Part shown: positions 1 through 12,974 of the stretch, in pieces | Layout of the letters: each line of letters starts with the position of its first letter | How positions within the stretch are numbered: the first letter of the stretch is position 1 | NCBI GenBank assembly: GCA_005281725.1 | Contig: SSBO01000001.1 | Coordinates: forward strand, 11,471,776 to 11,535,775 | From: Wuchereria bancrofti | Taxonomy: Eukaryota > Nematoda > Chromadorea > Rhabditida > Onchocercidae | Direction: 5' to 3' | DNA: 64,000 bases | The notes under the pieces: generated by a model | The model's input: the letters and a program-made list of their open reading frames with translations, nothing else | What the model was told of the DNA's origin: nothing | Databases searched by the model: none | Made by a program: the position numbers and the translations under genes

Positions 1-238
1 CGGTCACGAGTTGTAAAAACAAAAACTAGGCTTTTGTTAGTCACTTTAATATTGTTTTGTCAGCAATGTTGGTCATTAATTTTTACTGGCTTTATCAAAA
101 AGGCTCTCATTTTACTTTCCGTTTTGCTTTTCTTTATAATTTGCTTCCCACCAAGTATTAAGGAGGAGGTCACCAATGACACAATCATTATCAAATTGTA
201 AGAAAAAAACTTGTATGCATACTGATAATTTTTTTCAG

Positions 239-3200
239 TTTCAAGCAAGTGAAATTCAATTTACTGCGTGAGGAAAGCGAAGGCTATGCGAAGCTTATAA
301 CAGAACTTCTCGATAATCCTTCCCTCAGTGTATCAAAGGCCTTAAGTCGACTTTATCATTTAATTGGTATTGATTTCTTGTTTTTATTCTATACATCACC
401 AAAACAAAGAATCAGGTTTTTGCCGATTGTAAAAAATTGAGATTTCAATTTTGTTTTTTTCTTATTACAGGACAATTTAATTTGGATCCGAACCGAGTGA
501 TTGACATCATTCTTGAGTGTTTTGAATCAGCACTGCAACGACGCAAATTTTTTATCGATTTGTTAACTGAATTCAAAGCGACTGGTGATGATATATGCAG
601 CATTCTAGGATTCAAATTTACTTTTTATCAGGTTCTGTTTTCATCCTATCACGTTCTTTTCATATGTCTTTGACTTCATGTTGTTTCATATACCAGTTAA
701 GTCTAAAAAGTTTAAAAAATAGATAATTGGATGAATCCATTAAATTTAGATGTTTACGTATTTGAAGTTTCAGCGTTCCGGTAGTACTCCTGCATCACTT
801 TACAGAGTAGCAGCTGCTTTGTGTGACGAAAGAGTTATCGATTTGTTGTCACTATGCACATTTGTAGGTATTTTATCATACTGGAAAATTAACACTTATT
901 TCATAATCATGTGTTGGTTCCTTCCTTAAGAAATTCCACGTTTATTTGTTTATTGAAATGTAGTATTTTAACATAATCTTATTATTGTAAATGCTTTTGC
1001 ACTAAAATGTACCTTTTAGTTGTCTCCGAAACTGGAAGATATGATGAACGATCACAAAAGTCGTGTTGAGCGAGATGGAAAACGAGCTAAAAAGAACGAA
1101 ACCATCTCTACTGGTATGGTACCAGTAGATTCACGAGTTCCTTCGGCAGCAACAGCTGGATATGCGGACGATAGTACTACCATTGCTGGCGTATCGTTTG
1201 CTTCCGTATTGGCGGTACAAAATGCCGATGATGTAAAACAGATCGATGAAAAAGACAGTGATGTTTGTTTTTTCTCAAATTTCCTATACCATTATATATG
1301 CATATGAAATGAATTTCAAATTTCTAAAAATTTATGCTTTTTACCTGACATAGTGCATAACCTTCTTAAAAAAGAGAAAGAAGGCAATTATAAACTACAA
1401 TTATAATTTATCTATAGAAACTTTTACATTACTCTGTACTTCATCTACAATATTGAAATTCAGGATGCTATACTTGCAAAAAATCAGAAGCTTGGTTTGA
1501 CGTTTGCCTTGCTAGAAGGAGGTGCTTGGCAGTTTGCAAAACAGATGCTCGACAGATTCCCTGAATTCTATGCTGTCAATGCCTCGTATTTTTTACTTTC
1601 TCAATTCTTTGGCTTTTATTTTACTCATACTTCCACTTATTTGTACTTAGTGATAATGATGATCTTTCTATTTCTTATGTGGTACAGTTATCTGTGTTCT
1701 TCTGGTTTTTAACTGAATTTTCAAAATCATACTAAAGTGTATTGTAATTTTCTACCGGTCTGTTGGGATAAAAAGCAGTTTTAACTTATCGCAATTCTTT
1801 TCAAATGCAGTATAACTTCAAAACCTTTTTTCTCACCTTCATACCATTATAGTTTGATTCTAACTCATAATGCACTCCTATTTTCAGGCGTTCTATAGCT
1901 CTCTCTATTGCGGATCTATTGGAACGATCTACTGATGACTTCTATCAGGAGTTCGTTATTCTTAGTTTCGAGTGAAATAAGTAGGAGATATGTTGAAGTT
2001 GTTCTGTTAGAAATTGGTAACTATGACAAACCGCAAGGCATAGACATCGCAAGCATTAAGGAAATTATTGAAAAAATTAGGTTAGAGTAATTATTTGCAT
2101 TCAGTTTTAATGACTTATTTGCAGGAAATCCAGATTTGCTTTGGGTGACACTGGTACATTCAATCTAAGTTCATCATTAGCCCAAACTCATTCTCTCGAG
2201 ATCGTACGTCGTACAATTTTTTAAAATTTCTTAGGTTTTGTTAAACATGAAAAAAATGTTCCTCAATAAACAAGAGTATCGCTTCTAGTCATCGGAATAA
2301 AAAGTACTAAAAGAAATTTATTTTAAAATCCTCTCCATATAAGTGTTTTCAATACATTCACCGTTAAGTTTAGGTTGGTAGCTGGTCAGAATTGGTCTCC
2401 GTTGTTCTTCCTGTTTTGGCATATCTTGGTCCGCATATTGCTTATCGTCCGAAAGCAGCTATAAAATTGGTGCGGTTAATGGCATTATTTTTTGAAGAAA
2501 GAGAGAAAGATCCTACTTGGGCGCAAACTTCTCAAAACGACAGTGGTTTGTGAAATTTTCTCATCCATTATCTTCTACTATTTTTTGAATCGTAAACTTT
2601 TCTTCACTGTTGTTTAAGCTTCAGTATGCAATGCGCTCATTGATGCAATCGATGAAACTCTAGTACCAGCACTATCCTTAGCAAGTGGCAATTTTGCATA
2701 TTCACAAGAGCTGTGGAAATTACTCAGCCATTTACCATATACAGTACGATATCGATCATATGCACGATGGAAAACGGTGCATACCATGCGTCATCCTCAA
2801 ATTAACATTTCTCGAGGAAGTACTTTTGGCATGACGAGATATGTACTAAAGTTTGTCTTTCTTTGTACGAAAACGGTTGTTCAATTTATGATAATTTATT
2901 TCATGGGTGCTCTTAAAAGTGATTATTTATTTCTTTAGTTTATTTGAAGTGCTTTTTCTACAATTTGTTCAAAATGTTTACAGACGTTTATCGAAGGAAA
3001 CGGTACGCATGATGGGTCGTCAGTTAGGAAAGCTATGCCACGTGCATCCTGCAGTTGTTTTCGATTATATTTTGGACCAGGTAATATAGTATTTGTTATG
3101 TTTATGTGAAACTCTTGCATTAGGATAACTCTAGTTTATTGGACAAACTATTGCTCTTCTACAACTTATTAAAATTATAAGTTTGAATGCATATTGAATG

Positions 3201-6200
3201 TATACAAAAATTCTAGTGTTCAATTCATACTACTGTTAAGGAATTTATCTGTTTTGCGAAGAATTAAACGGAATCATTCAAACTTGAATTTGTATAAGTG
3301 TGCTTGATGTACTGCAGATTCAAACATTCGAAAATCTTATTGATCCGGTAGTTGAATCAATACGTTTTCTCAGTGATCTGGAATTTGATGTGCTCTCCTT
3401 TTGTATCATCGAACATTTGGCAGCTCCGGATAAGCAACAACTTAAGGTCAGTAATCTTATGTGGCTAATAAAGCATTCAATATCTCATAAGTTATTTGCA
3501 AAATATCACTAAGACAGTTGGTCTTAATTATCGATATTAATGAGATATGCATTAGCATTCATTAATACAGGATTGAATATTTTGCTTCCATGTGCAATAG
3601 CTTCTCCACTGCCTTTCTCATCGCTGTAACATTGGTATAATAATATAATACAATGCATGTAACGTTTATACCACAAGAAATAACTTTTATATACTTCACA
3701 ATTTCTTCACTTTTATGATTTTCTTATGATTTGATTTTCAGGCATCAGATGGATCTCTTTCTCCGTGGTTACAATCGCTTGCTACTTTTGTTGGTAATGT
3801 ATTTTTGAAATACAACATCGAGTTGACAGGAGTTTTACAGTACGTAGCAAATCAGTTGAAAAACAACAAAAGGTATGAATATTTTTTAAATTTGAACTGC
3901 AGTATTGTTATTAATTAATTCTGATTTTGGTGGTAATATGTGAAAGATTCTGTGCTTTTGAAGCTTCGACTTATTGGTTCTGCGTGAAATTATACAAAAT
4001 ATGTCTGGCATTGAATCTACGACAGGATTAACAGCAGATCAATTGGAAGCACTTGCTGGAGGTGATACTCTGAGGCAGGAGGTAAATTTCTGTTCGTTTA
4101 CTTGTTGATTTTGTGTTAAAGGAAACAGTTTTCTCATATTGAAGTATTTTACCAGTTTTATGAATTTTAGTTTTGTAAATTTATGAAATTAGCCAAATTT
4201 TTTATTCGTTTTTTTTTTCTTTTTGCATTAGGCGGGCTCATTCTCAACGGTTCGTACAAACAGACGTGCTATATTACGTCTTCGTGATGCACTGTTCAAG
4301 GAACATCTCATCGTAGGTTTATCTATACTAACTGCTCAACAACGTCAATGTATAGTGTATTCCGAATCACCAGATATACCTCTGAAGCTTGCTGGTCAAA
4401 TGCTCGATCAGGTATTTTTAAGTTTTTTTTTAGTGATCTTAAATGATTTGTGTCTTTTTTTTAGTTTTCAGATTAATTTCTAATTTTTAGTGCCAAGAAA
4501 CTTTGATCCAATTTGGTTCCTTTCTGCGTACAAATGTACGACAAGAAGATTACTGCAATCGGATGCCCTTTGTTTGGGAACTCATTGGTCGCTTTCATCT
4601 TCCAGTAGATGCAGCTTTTTTCATCTCAAGACCAACCTTTATGCACCGTGTCTATGTTTGTTTTACGTTTTCGTGACAGCTAGATGAATATTATCAGTCT
4701 CAACAATTATTTTACTTGCAAAATGGGATCTAAATTTCTTTTATAATGATCCTTTTGAAAGATTCTTAATAATCATAACATTATTTATTGATGTAGTAGC
4801 ATTTGCTGCAGGTTGAAACCAACTGCCGAGTCTCTCTTTATATTTAAATTTGTGCAGAACAAAAGTTACAGAATAATTTCGATAAAAGTCGCAAGTCACT
4901 TCGCGAGTCGGATGGAAGCAAAATGAAATTGGACTCCAGTCGCAAGTCAGCTTTGTTTCGAACTGCTTTCGATGAAATGATTGGAGAATTAGAGTCAAAT
5001 CTTCGACCTCTATTGCCTGATTTCATTTGGGCAGACATTTCATCCAAGTAACTTTCATTATTTTTTAACCATACTCTTTTTATAAAATTAATGTTCGTAG
5101 AATAACATATTATTAGAACGAAAATTAATATTCGTAGAACAACATATTATTAGAACGAAAGTATGTGAAGGTGTCAATTGATTGATGAATAGTGTTAAAA
5201 TTCAGTGTGATGTGCTTCATTGCATATCCCGGAGTTCTTGAAGGGATTTTTTGTTATTGAACTTGAAAGTGTATTAATGAGGACATTAAATTCTTGAGAT
5301 TACTTACTGATGTTTCTTACAAGTAAAAAAAAAATTGGGTTTCCAGGATATTTACAATATTTTGGGTTCTATCCATGTATGATATTTCTGTTCCGAAAAG
5401 CACCTATGAACGAGAATTGCAGCGTGTTCGCAGATCCTTGTCTCTTGTTGCTGAAAATGCTGAGATTGTAAGGAATTAAAATTTGATAATGATGATGATG
5501 ACCCAACCAACTTCATTGTTACATGCGGACATTTATTAAAAGACACCATCAGTAGTTTGCTATTAACACGAGATCCAATTATTTAAGTCGAGGAAATGAA
5601 TTCAGTTGATTTTTTCCTGTAATTTCATATGTGAGTTTGCTTAGACGTATTCCTTCGTTAAGTTGTAAAGTTATTTCCAAGATTGACTCGTAATTAATGT
5701 TTTATACATTTAGAGTAAAACAAAAAGAGCAAAAGAAGAAGAGCAATTGCGTAACGTGGAGAAGAAACTAACCGATGAGTTAAAAAAACAGAGTGATCAT
5801 GTGGAACGCATCTTAAATATTTTGAGACATGACAAGGAGTTATTGTTTGCTGATTGTAGCCCAAGTAAGTGGTTAATATTCTGTTCCATTAAACTGATTT
5901 TTATTTTCCTGTGAAATCTGACTTGATTATTTTATTGCGACGTAGAATTGGAGTGTAATTTCAAGGCATAGCTAGAAGCATTGAATTCTCGAAGAATGGT
6001 GTACGATAGGACTAGTGGATTGTCGTTTGACAGGTTTTTCAGATTGCTCTGAAGGCTAATTGAAGTTTGAAACATCCAAGCTTTTAATCTTTAAATTTTA
6101 GAACTTCGCGGTACACAAATGGCACGCTTTTTACAGCATTGTATTTTACCACGTGCGGTCTTTACTGATATGGATGCTGCATTCTGCGCTCACTTCATTC

Positions 6201-9165
6201 TTTTACTTCATCAGCAGCGAACTGGTTTCTTCCAGACTGTCTTTTTCTTTGATAAGGTTACAAATACATCCGTGCATTTAATTGAATTCCATTGTTTAGA
6301 ATTTCTTGCTTTCTACAGTTTCACGTATTTTTAGTTGTTCAACGATATTGGTGCTATATTGGCTACGCTAACCGAGAATGAAGCAAATTGTTTTGGACGA
6401 TTTCTAGCACTTGTGCTTGAAACTGTGCAACATTGGCATGGTGACAAAACGGTTTTCGATAAGGTATGTTTATTGAATGAGAAATAAAAGAATAAAGAAA
6501 ATGAATGCTACATCCTTTGAAATACGGATTAAGTAGATCAGAAATTTTCCAAGAAATACAATCTTAGGAATGTTACCGCTTTCCCGGCTTCATGACCAAA
6601 TTGCATGTGAGAAATCCAGAAGCGACAAATACCGAAAGTATTAGTGATGGGATGAATTACGAATCGTACAGGTACTATTCATTGATTTTAGTAAACTCAA
6701 ATGAATAACTGTTTTACATATGGAATTGAATAAAAACCATATTTCATTGCATTTGTTGGTAAAGTTTAGGATTCTTAAAATGGTGTTTTTAGAACTCTGT
6801 GCCACAAATGGCAGTACAGGATGACTCGGTCATGTCTCGGGATTTTGGATAGTTCAAACTATGTGATGATGAGGAATTGTTTAATTGTCATGATTAAGGT
6901 GAGAAGATTCTTCTTAGTTACCTGTCACAGTTCTGGGAGAGCAATATTGAAGACAGTAATTTTTTGTAGTTGATCTTGATTGACAAATTTTTTGCTTGAC
7001 GAACATTTATGAATCTTTTAGATGTTGGCATATTTCCCGCTAATTGAAAACCATATTGCAAATATTGAAAAGACTGTGAACAAAGTGCATGATATGGAGA
7101 AAGGTCGCAGAGATGATCTCTCTCTGATGGCCGCCTCCTACGCAGGTCATTTACGAATGCGCAAAGCGCATACATACACCGAATCACAGTTCCATAATGT
7201 TATCATTTCTATTCTTTTTTTCAATCTCTAAATTAAAATGTTTCAAGAACTTGATTTTGAACATAAAACTCGGAAAATATTTTTTAATCTATTAACCAAA
7301 TAAATTTATTGAATAAATATAAGTTCGTCTACTCAAGTTTAGATAAAGTTATAATCACCAATTTCTAACAAATGCTTCATTAAACTTTATTTACACAGGC
7401 CCTGCTTTCACTTAATTATGGCATCATATGGTCATGATGCTTTGTTTGCAAAACACTGGTCTTTTATAAATCAGCATTTTTTTCAAGAATTTTTTTGTTC
7501 ATGTTATCATCTTTATAACATATCAGCTTTGCAGCGGCTAACTGATGTAACAAAGAAGACTACGCGTGTAGGTGCAACGAGAAGCGCAAATGCAAATACA
7601 AGTGTAAAAGCTGCAACAAAAAATTCAACAATGGAAATTACCGAGTTAAACAAACAGAAAAATCCGGCAGAGGGAAATGCTGTTGAACTTCGAAAACCGA
7701 CAAATGGAGCAGCAGAACTACGTAAAACTCTAGTTACTGTAGATGAAAAACGAAAACCTTTGGAGCCACCGCCTGCTGAACTCATAGCGAAAAAGAAACT
7801 AAGTAATTGTCGATTTATTGTAGTTCTTTTGTTGTTAATTTTTGCAATTTTTAATTTGCATTTGCACTACATATAAAAGCTTCAAATTATTTCAGAAGTT
7901 TCCGATGGAGAGGATCGGCCACAACTTCAAGCCCAGAGAGGTAATGAAGAATCGCAATTACGTCGTAATGAAGTTAGAAAGGAAGGACATCGGGAAAAAG
8001 AAGAGTTAAAAATGGAAGAAGGTGAAGTGGGTTCACCATCACCAAATTCTCATTCTGAAGTTCTTCCATCTCACAAAAAAGTGAGTACTACTGTAACTTC
8101 TAAGAATTTTGTTATAATTCAACTAGTGGTTTTGATTTTTCTTTGCTTAAAGCGCTTAGGTTACGTTCAGGTTGGTTTCTGATTATCATAATTTTATCTG
8201 TCAAAACGAAATGTAAATAATGATAATTATCTAATTCTTCGTGTATTTCGTTTCTTAATCCAATTTTCACAACTTTATATTGCTTGATTAAATGATTTAC
8301 TTGTCTTCCTTATTTTTCATTGCTTTGTTTCTTTTACTAGCACTTATTAGTTTGAATCTTTCTCCAGAAAATTTTTTTTTTATAGACCAGAAGTAATAAA
8401 GGAGTGGAAGACGAAGCACCGAGGAGGGAGAAAGAGAGAATGAGAACAGAAGAAAAAAGGGAACGTAAACGGGAGTCTATTACATCAACTCTGGTAATTC
8501 TTCTTTTAACTTATATGATTATTAACTGCAGATATCAATACAATTAATAACTCTCATGCTTTATAGACCCGTGGAAAAGTAAAGACTCCAGAAGATCATC
8601 TAAAAACGCGAGAGAGAACATGGAAGCGACCTGCGGAACCGACTGACAGGTAGGTGTTTCGTCAACTTTAATTTTAAAAACTTTAAGTTTTAAAAGTAAC
8701 TGTTTCACAGCTAATGGAAATTATTTTCAGTGACGTAAATGTAAAGATAGCACGGAATGAGGGTAGCAGTGGTTCGGATAGAAGCGCGGAATCGAAGGGT
8801 ATGACATTAATTCTGTTTATGAGTTCCACTTACATATGGTAGTGCACTTTTTTCACGTTATTCGTTGGTTGAAAATATATCCTTAGGAACAGTTATGGAA
8901 GATATTTGTATACGAAAGACACCAAATTAGCAATTTAATACCCTTTTTTTACTTTCATTTAATTTCCAGGCACGAAATCCTCTGAAGCGTCACCATCCAC
9001 TCGTACAACGCGACACAGACGTGATCCACATCGGACGTAAGTCGTTCAAGTGTGGTTTCAGTTATTGTATTTTTGCTTCATCACTAGAACATTATGTCTA
9101 ATTTTTACACGAGCTTATTTTGCTTTAGTTTTAGAACAGCAGCAAGCCATGATCGTTCCAGATAG
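239..9165 (+). CDS. thoc-2: THO complex subunit 2 (THOC2), 5' partial
   Basis: Scaffold subunit of the nuclear THO/TREX complex, which couples transcription to mRNA packaging and export. About two dozen small exons follow the THOC2 family in order. The first in-window exon starts after TTTTTTTCAG at 239 in the middle of a codon and carries FNLLREESEGYAKL; next come LDPNRVIDIILE (from 471), ILGFKFTFYQ, the LYRVAA segment, GRQLGKLCHVHPAVVFDYIL (about 3015-3080), LLQYVANQL (about 3830), a DPIWF-type region, and FLQHCILPRAVFTDMDAAFC (about 6125). The C-terminal third (about 7550-9165) is a charged Lys/Glu/Arg-rich tail, as in animal THOC2. A last donor at CGGAC|GTAAGT (9038) joins AACAGCAGC at 9136 and ends at TAG 9163-9165. 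Upstream exons lie outside the window or were not recognised, so the start codon is missing. Introns range from tens to several hundred bases. Family assignment is very secure; individual exon edges are hand-placed. Confidence 0.95.
5084..5157. repeat. 37-bp tandem duplication in a THOC2 intron
   Basis: Two adjacent copies of a 37-bp unit starting AAAATTAATRTTCGTAGAA (5084-5120 and 5121-5157) differ at two positions. They lie in the intron after the exon ending near 5047. No function is suggested. Confidence 0.85.
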
Positions 9166-9496
9166 TACAACAGATCAGTTCTAGTGATTCATTAACATTG
9201 TTTTGCATTGATTTGATTTAAATTTGTTTAGTTGTCGCAACGAAGGATGAAATATTGGTTGATTCTACTAGGTAAAGTGAGAGCTTAACCACTACTAATT
9301 TATCTGAGGTGTCTACATCATGTGTTAGAAGTAGAAATCACAATATTCACACATAGTGTGTCAACCCCTTTTAATGGATTATAAGTGTATGACAGGCCAA
9401 TTTTTCTTTATTGTTAATGTTATTGTTTACAGTGATAATACTTCACTGTACGATTTATTAAACTCAAATTCCTGTATAAAATTTTATGTACAATTC
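9166..9496. other. Convergent intergenic region with 3' ends of two genes
   Basis: Short gap between the THOC2 stop and the stop of the minus-strand PAN/SOD-like gene. On the minus strand an AATAAA polyadenylation signal is at 9407-9412, about 85 bases past that gene's stop. I saw no clear AATAAA for THOC2 here and no further gene. Confidence 0.6.
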
Positions 9497-12094
9497 TTAA
9501 ATGAAAGGCAGGTCATGAATTTGTTTGAAAACACTCACCAGAATACAAAGGATAGCAGTTAAACAAAATTTACTGGACATTTGTATACCATTTTTGGCTC
9601 TTTCCCACTCCTCCCTACTTCCTTTCACTTTTAATTTTCCGCAAAGAATCACTTCACCGGTACTTGTCTCCGCTACAGTAACTGTTTTATTGAGAACTGA
9701 ATCATTGAGTATGTCAAATTCGATTTCGGTCCATGGCTTTAATTTAATTTAAGTTTTTGAAAATATTTCAATGAAGTTTTGAAAATGATGGGAAGAAAAT
9801 AGTCATTAAACTTGTTAAGCTTCAGATATCTATAATTCTAACGGTTTGGGAACCTTTCCAAAACATCAAATAAGAAATTACCTGAACAGCCATTCCTGCA
9901 GTATCAGAATCCAAAGTTATCAGTTTCTTTCCATTTTTCCTCTCATCTTCAGTCATTTTAAAGCAATCCTTAATTTCATCATTGTGATAAGTGATGTCAA
10001 AATCCTGAAGAAAAATATATTAAATTAGCAAAAAAAGAAAACTTCAGATGCTGTACGATCTTCACCATCTTTCATATGTAAGAATGTTTTAGTATGATTA
10101 AAAAGCAAAGTACGAAATTAGAAGCGGAACCACCTTTTTTTCATGAACACCGTCCAGAATTTTAGTATGATTAAAAAGCAAAGTACAAAATTAGAAGTGG
10201 AACCACCTTTTTTTCATGAACACCGTCCAGAATTTTAGTATGATTAAAAAGCAAAGTACGAAATTAGAAGCGGAACCACCTTTTTTTCATGAACACCGTC
10301 CAGAATTTTAGTATGATTAAAAAGCAAAGTACAAAATTAGAAATGGAACCACCTTTTTTTCATGAACACCGTCCAGAATTATAAGTGCGAACGAATTAGA
10401 ACTTTGAATTTGTGTTAGCTTAATTATACCATTTCCACCTCGGAAACCTCTCAACATTCCTTCAACAACGCCACCTGTAATTTTTTAAGAGTAATTATAT
10501 CATCGATTCTTTTCAAACGTTTTTTTTTTTTGGAGACATAGTGCATAATGATAGTCTCATTTATGTATCTTTAGAATAAAACTTAGATTGCTATATATGG
10601 AATTTAATTTTAAAAGTTATAAGTTAAATTAACCTTGTACTGGAAGTTTAGCACACAAATTCTCATAGAAATTCACAGGTATCTGAGATGATTTTTCTTC
10701 TATACGGACAGCTTTTTGTCCATCAAGTGCAGTGAGTACACAGTCCTGAAAATTTTTTTTTAATTTAATCTTTACATACCCATAAATTTATTAATTAATA
10801 AATTGAATTAGCATCTTGAATCACTGAATTTTTTTTTTTTTGAAAATAAATGCCTTCCAATATCCAATCCAAATACGAAATGAATGCTCTGTTTAGATTT
10901 TAAAATTGAAAAATAATCTAAAAACCGATCGTTTACTTGATTCACCAAGTATTATCAAAATACACTGACATTTTAATCATTAATCAATTTTGCTTGAATA
11001 ATCAAATGTAAATTTCATTTCAATTATTAGAATAAAGACTAGAATTCCACCTCTCATTTCAACTCTTCTTCATAATACAATTTTCTTTTCTTAATTTCTT
11101 TATTCTCTTTTCTTTCAAATTTTTACTTGATCAATTCAAGCAAAAACAAACTTCATCTTTTGGCATATGCATCAATGAACGACACATGAATCCACCGGAA
11201 AGTAATGATCGAAGACAAGATCTGAGACAATCATCCTTAAATTCCACACTTTCTGTACTTTCAATATCATTTGCGCTCAATTCCAATCGATAACCTTTCT
11301 TGTAAATAAAACATGAATTTAGATCTGTGTGATCTCCGACAACACCGCTCACTAAAAATTGAATATGATAAATTGCAACATCAAAAGAAAAAAAAAAATC
11401 AACAAAAATTTAATGAATTATTGGAATTCTTAAAAATCTCATAAATTAGAGTATTACAAATAGATAATATCTCAAGTTTTGGAAGCGATGATATATCGTC
11501 GAAGAAAGTACATTAGCTTAAATTCTTTCTTTCTTTCTTTCATTAATAATGTGATCAGTGATTATCACTCAAAATTAGTCTTCGAAAAAAAAAAGAAGAA
11601 AACCATTTCAGTTTAATTAGCAATTTTCTTTCATAATATTAGCTAAGGTTAAAATTATAAATGAGAAAGTCACCATTACATTTAGATTAAATTTAATGGG
11701 ATAGTTTTATCAAAAAGATTAATGAAATTTTCATCTACAACATTATCACATAAAATAATTATTATATCACATCTATGATTATTATAATGTTTCATTAATA
11801 AAATTTTATATGATAAATCAATTTGTAGATAAATTAATATTCAATGATAATTTCAAATATTAAATTATCAATCCATCAAAGAAAAGAAAATAATACAATA
11901 TCATTAAGATAAAAATAATTAAATGAAAAAAAAAATTTTCTTTTTCTTTCTTCATAAAAATTAACATTAATCTAATAATTATAAGTAATTTTTGATAACA
12001 AAAAAAAAAATAATAATATATAAGTATGCTTACATTGCAGTATCGTTGTTGTAAATATATTGATGAATAATAACAAACTGATAATCGTTGTCAT
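9497..12094 (-). CDS. Secreted PAN/apple-domain protein with a Cu/Zn-SOD-like second half
   Basis: Six exons fit one frame for 285 aa: 12094-12034, 11351-11152, 10745-10634, 10474-10353, 10004-9882, 9736-9497. Residues 1-20 (MTTIISLLLFINIFTTTILQ) form a clear signal peptide, so the protein is secreted or surface-bound. Residues about 25-120 look like a PAN/apple domain: spaced cysteines with a CLRSCLRS motif, then CRSLMHMP and DCVLTALDG, as in nematode extracellular PAN proteins. Residues about 126-262 resemble the Cu/Zn superoxide dismutase fold: GIIKLTQ, FALIILDG, then FDITYH-x5-KDC, and near the end SVLNKTVTVAE with GEVILCGKL, recalling SOD GR(T/S)VVVHE...ACG. The HGFHxHE copper-binding motif is absent, so enzymatic activity is unlikely. 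A hydrophobic stretch lies near the C terminus (FCLTAILCILVSVF). The weakest junctions are donors GTTTGT (11151) and GTGGTT (10352). PAN call fairly secure; the SOD-like relation is an inference. Confidence 0.72.
10091..10382. repeat. Four 73-bp tandem repeats spanning an exon end and donor site
   Basis: Four near-identical 73-bp units begin with AGTATGATTAAAAAGCAAAG at 10091, 10164, 10237 and 10310. On the minus strand the first-transcribed copy (10310-10382) holds the last 30 bases of exon 4 of the PAN/SOD-like gene and its 5' splice site (AAAAAAAG|GTGGTT). The other three copies sit in the intron and carry the same exon end and donor. The unit length is 1 modulo 3. Confidence 0.9.
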
Positions 12095-12244
12095 TTGACA
12101 AACTGCGCTTCGTTGTTAGTCCTTTTTGGGTTATCGTTGTTCCTCTCAATTTCACACACATTTAACAATTTCAATTTTTCTCTTCTTCTATTCTGTATAT
12201 ATGTGTACATCATATATACATACATCTTCTATAAATTTTCTCCA

Positions 12245-12974
12245 ATGAAAATAAAGAGGACATTGAAATATCATAGAATGAAATGGATGGACGATGATGC
12301 ATCAATGCAATTATTTAACAAAAGCAATGATTTAAACGAACATTTATGGTATTTGTCTACTACTATCAAAATATTATTATAAAAATATTAAAAAAATATA
12401 TATATATTACATAATATTTTTATTATTTTAATAATTTATTATATTAATTGTTTATATTTCATTGATTATTTTTATCATTTTAAAATTAATTTGTTGTATT
12501 AATGTTATAGATGATAGAATGTTTGTATCGATAATTATTATTTACTATCTTATTGGCAACATCTATGTCGAAGGGAGATGAATAATTATGAAATCTAAAT
12601 TTATAATTATTTTAAATATTTGAATAATAAATTTGAAAAATTTCTTAGAATATTTGAATAATAAATTTGAAAAATTCCTCAATTCTACTATCATTATCAT
12701 TTTGTTGATATTATAGATATTACATTAGAAAGATTTGATTATCCAAAAATTAGTTATGCTTGTTTAGCAACCATAGTAAGCTACTATTTGTTTAACTTTT
12801 CATGTATTTCTTCTTTCATTTTCTTTTCCACCATTTATTTTGTTTTAAATTTTAAAATTCATTACAACAAGTCCTGTTCTCGCACTTGTAAATCTTGTAT
12901 TGGAAGAAAGGCAAGAAGTAAATTACGAACAAGAGAAGTGGCTTAAAAAAAAAACCGAACCGACTAAAATTTAA
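12245..12974 (+). CDS. Possible two-exon small protein, unrecognised
   Basis: A candidate 68-aa gene divergent from the PAN/SOD-like gene, with starts 150 bp apart. Exon 1 (12245-12348) runs from ATG through KWMDDDASMQLFNKSNDLNE to donor TG|GTATTTG. Exon 2 (12872-12974) follows CATTACAACAAG and reads PVLALVNLVLEERQE then NYEQEKWLKKKTEPTKI to TAA. The phases match (2 plus 1), and AATAAA follows at 13017-13022. The C-terminal half has amphipathic helical character with charged residues. I do not recognise the family. The acceptor (AACAAG) is weak, and an alternative middle exon (about 12712-12777) is possible, so the model is tentative. Confidence 0.35.

Noticed and set aside
7513..7785. 90-codon minus-strand frame
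   Set aside because: It is the antisense shadow of the Ala/Lys-rich THOC2 tail exon.
12700..12780. Extra coding exon reading ITLERFDYPKISYACLATI
   Set aside because: Its phase does not fit the model joining 12348 to 12872, and the alternative read-through frame into a Cys/Arg-rich stretch looks less natural; left as an open possibility.
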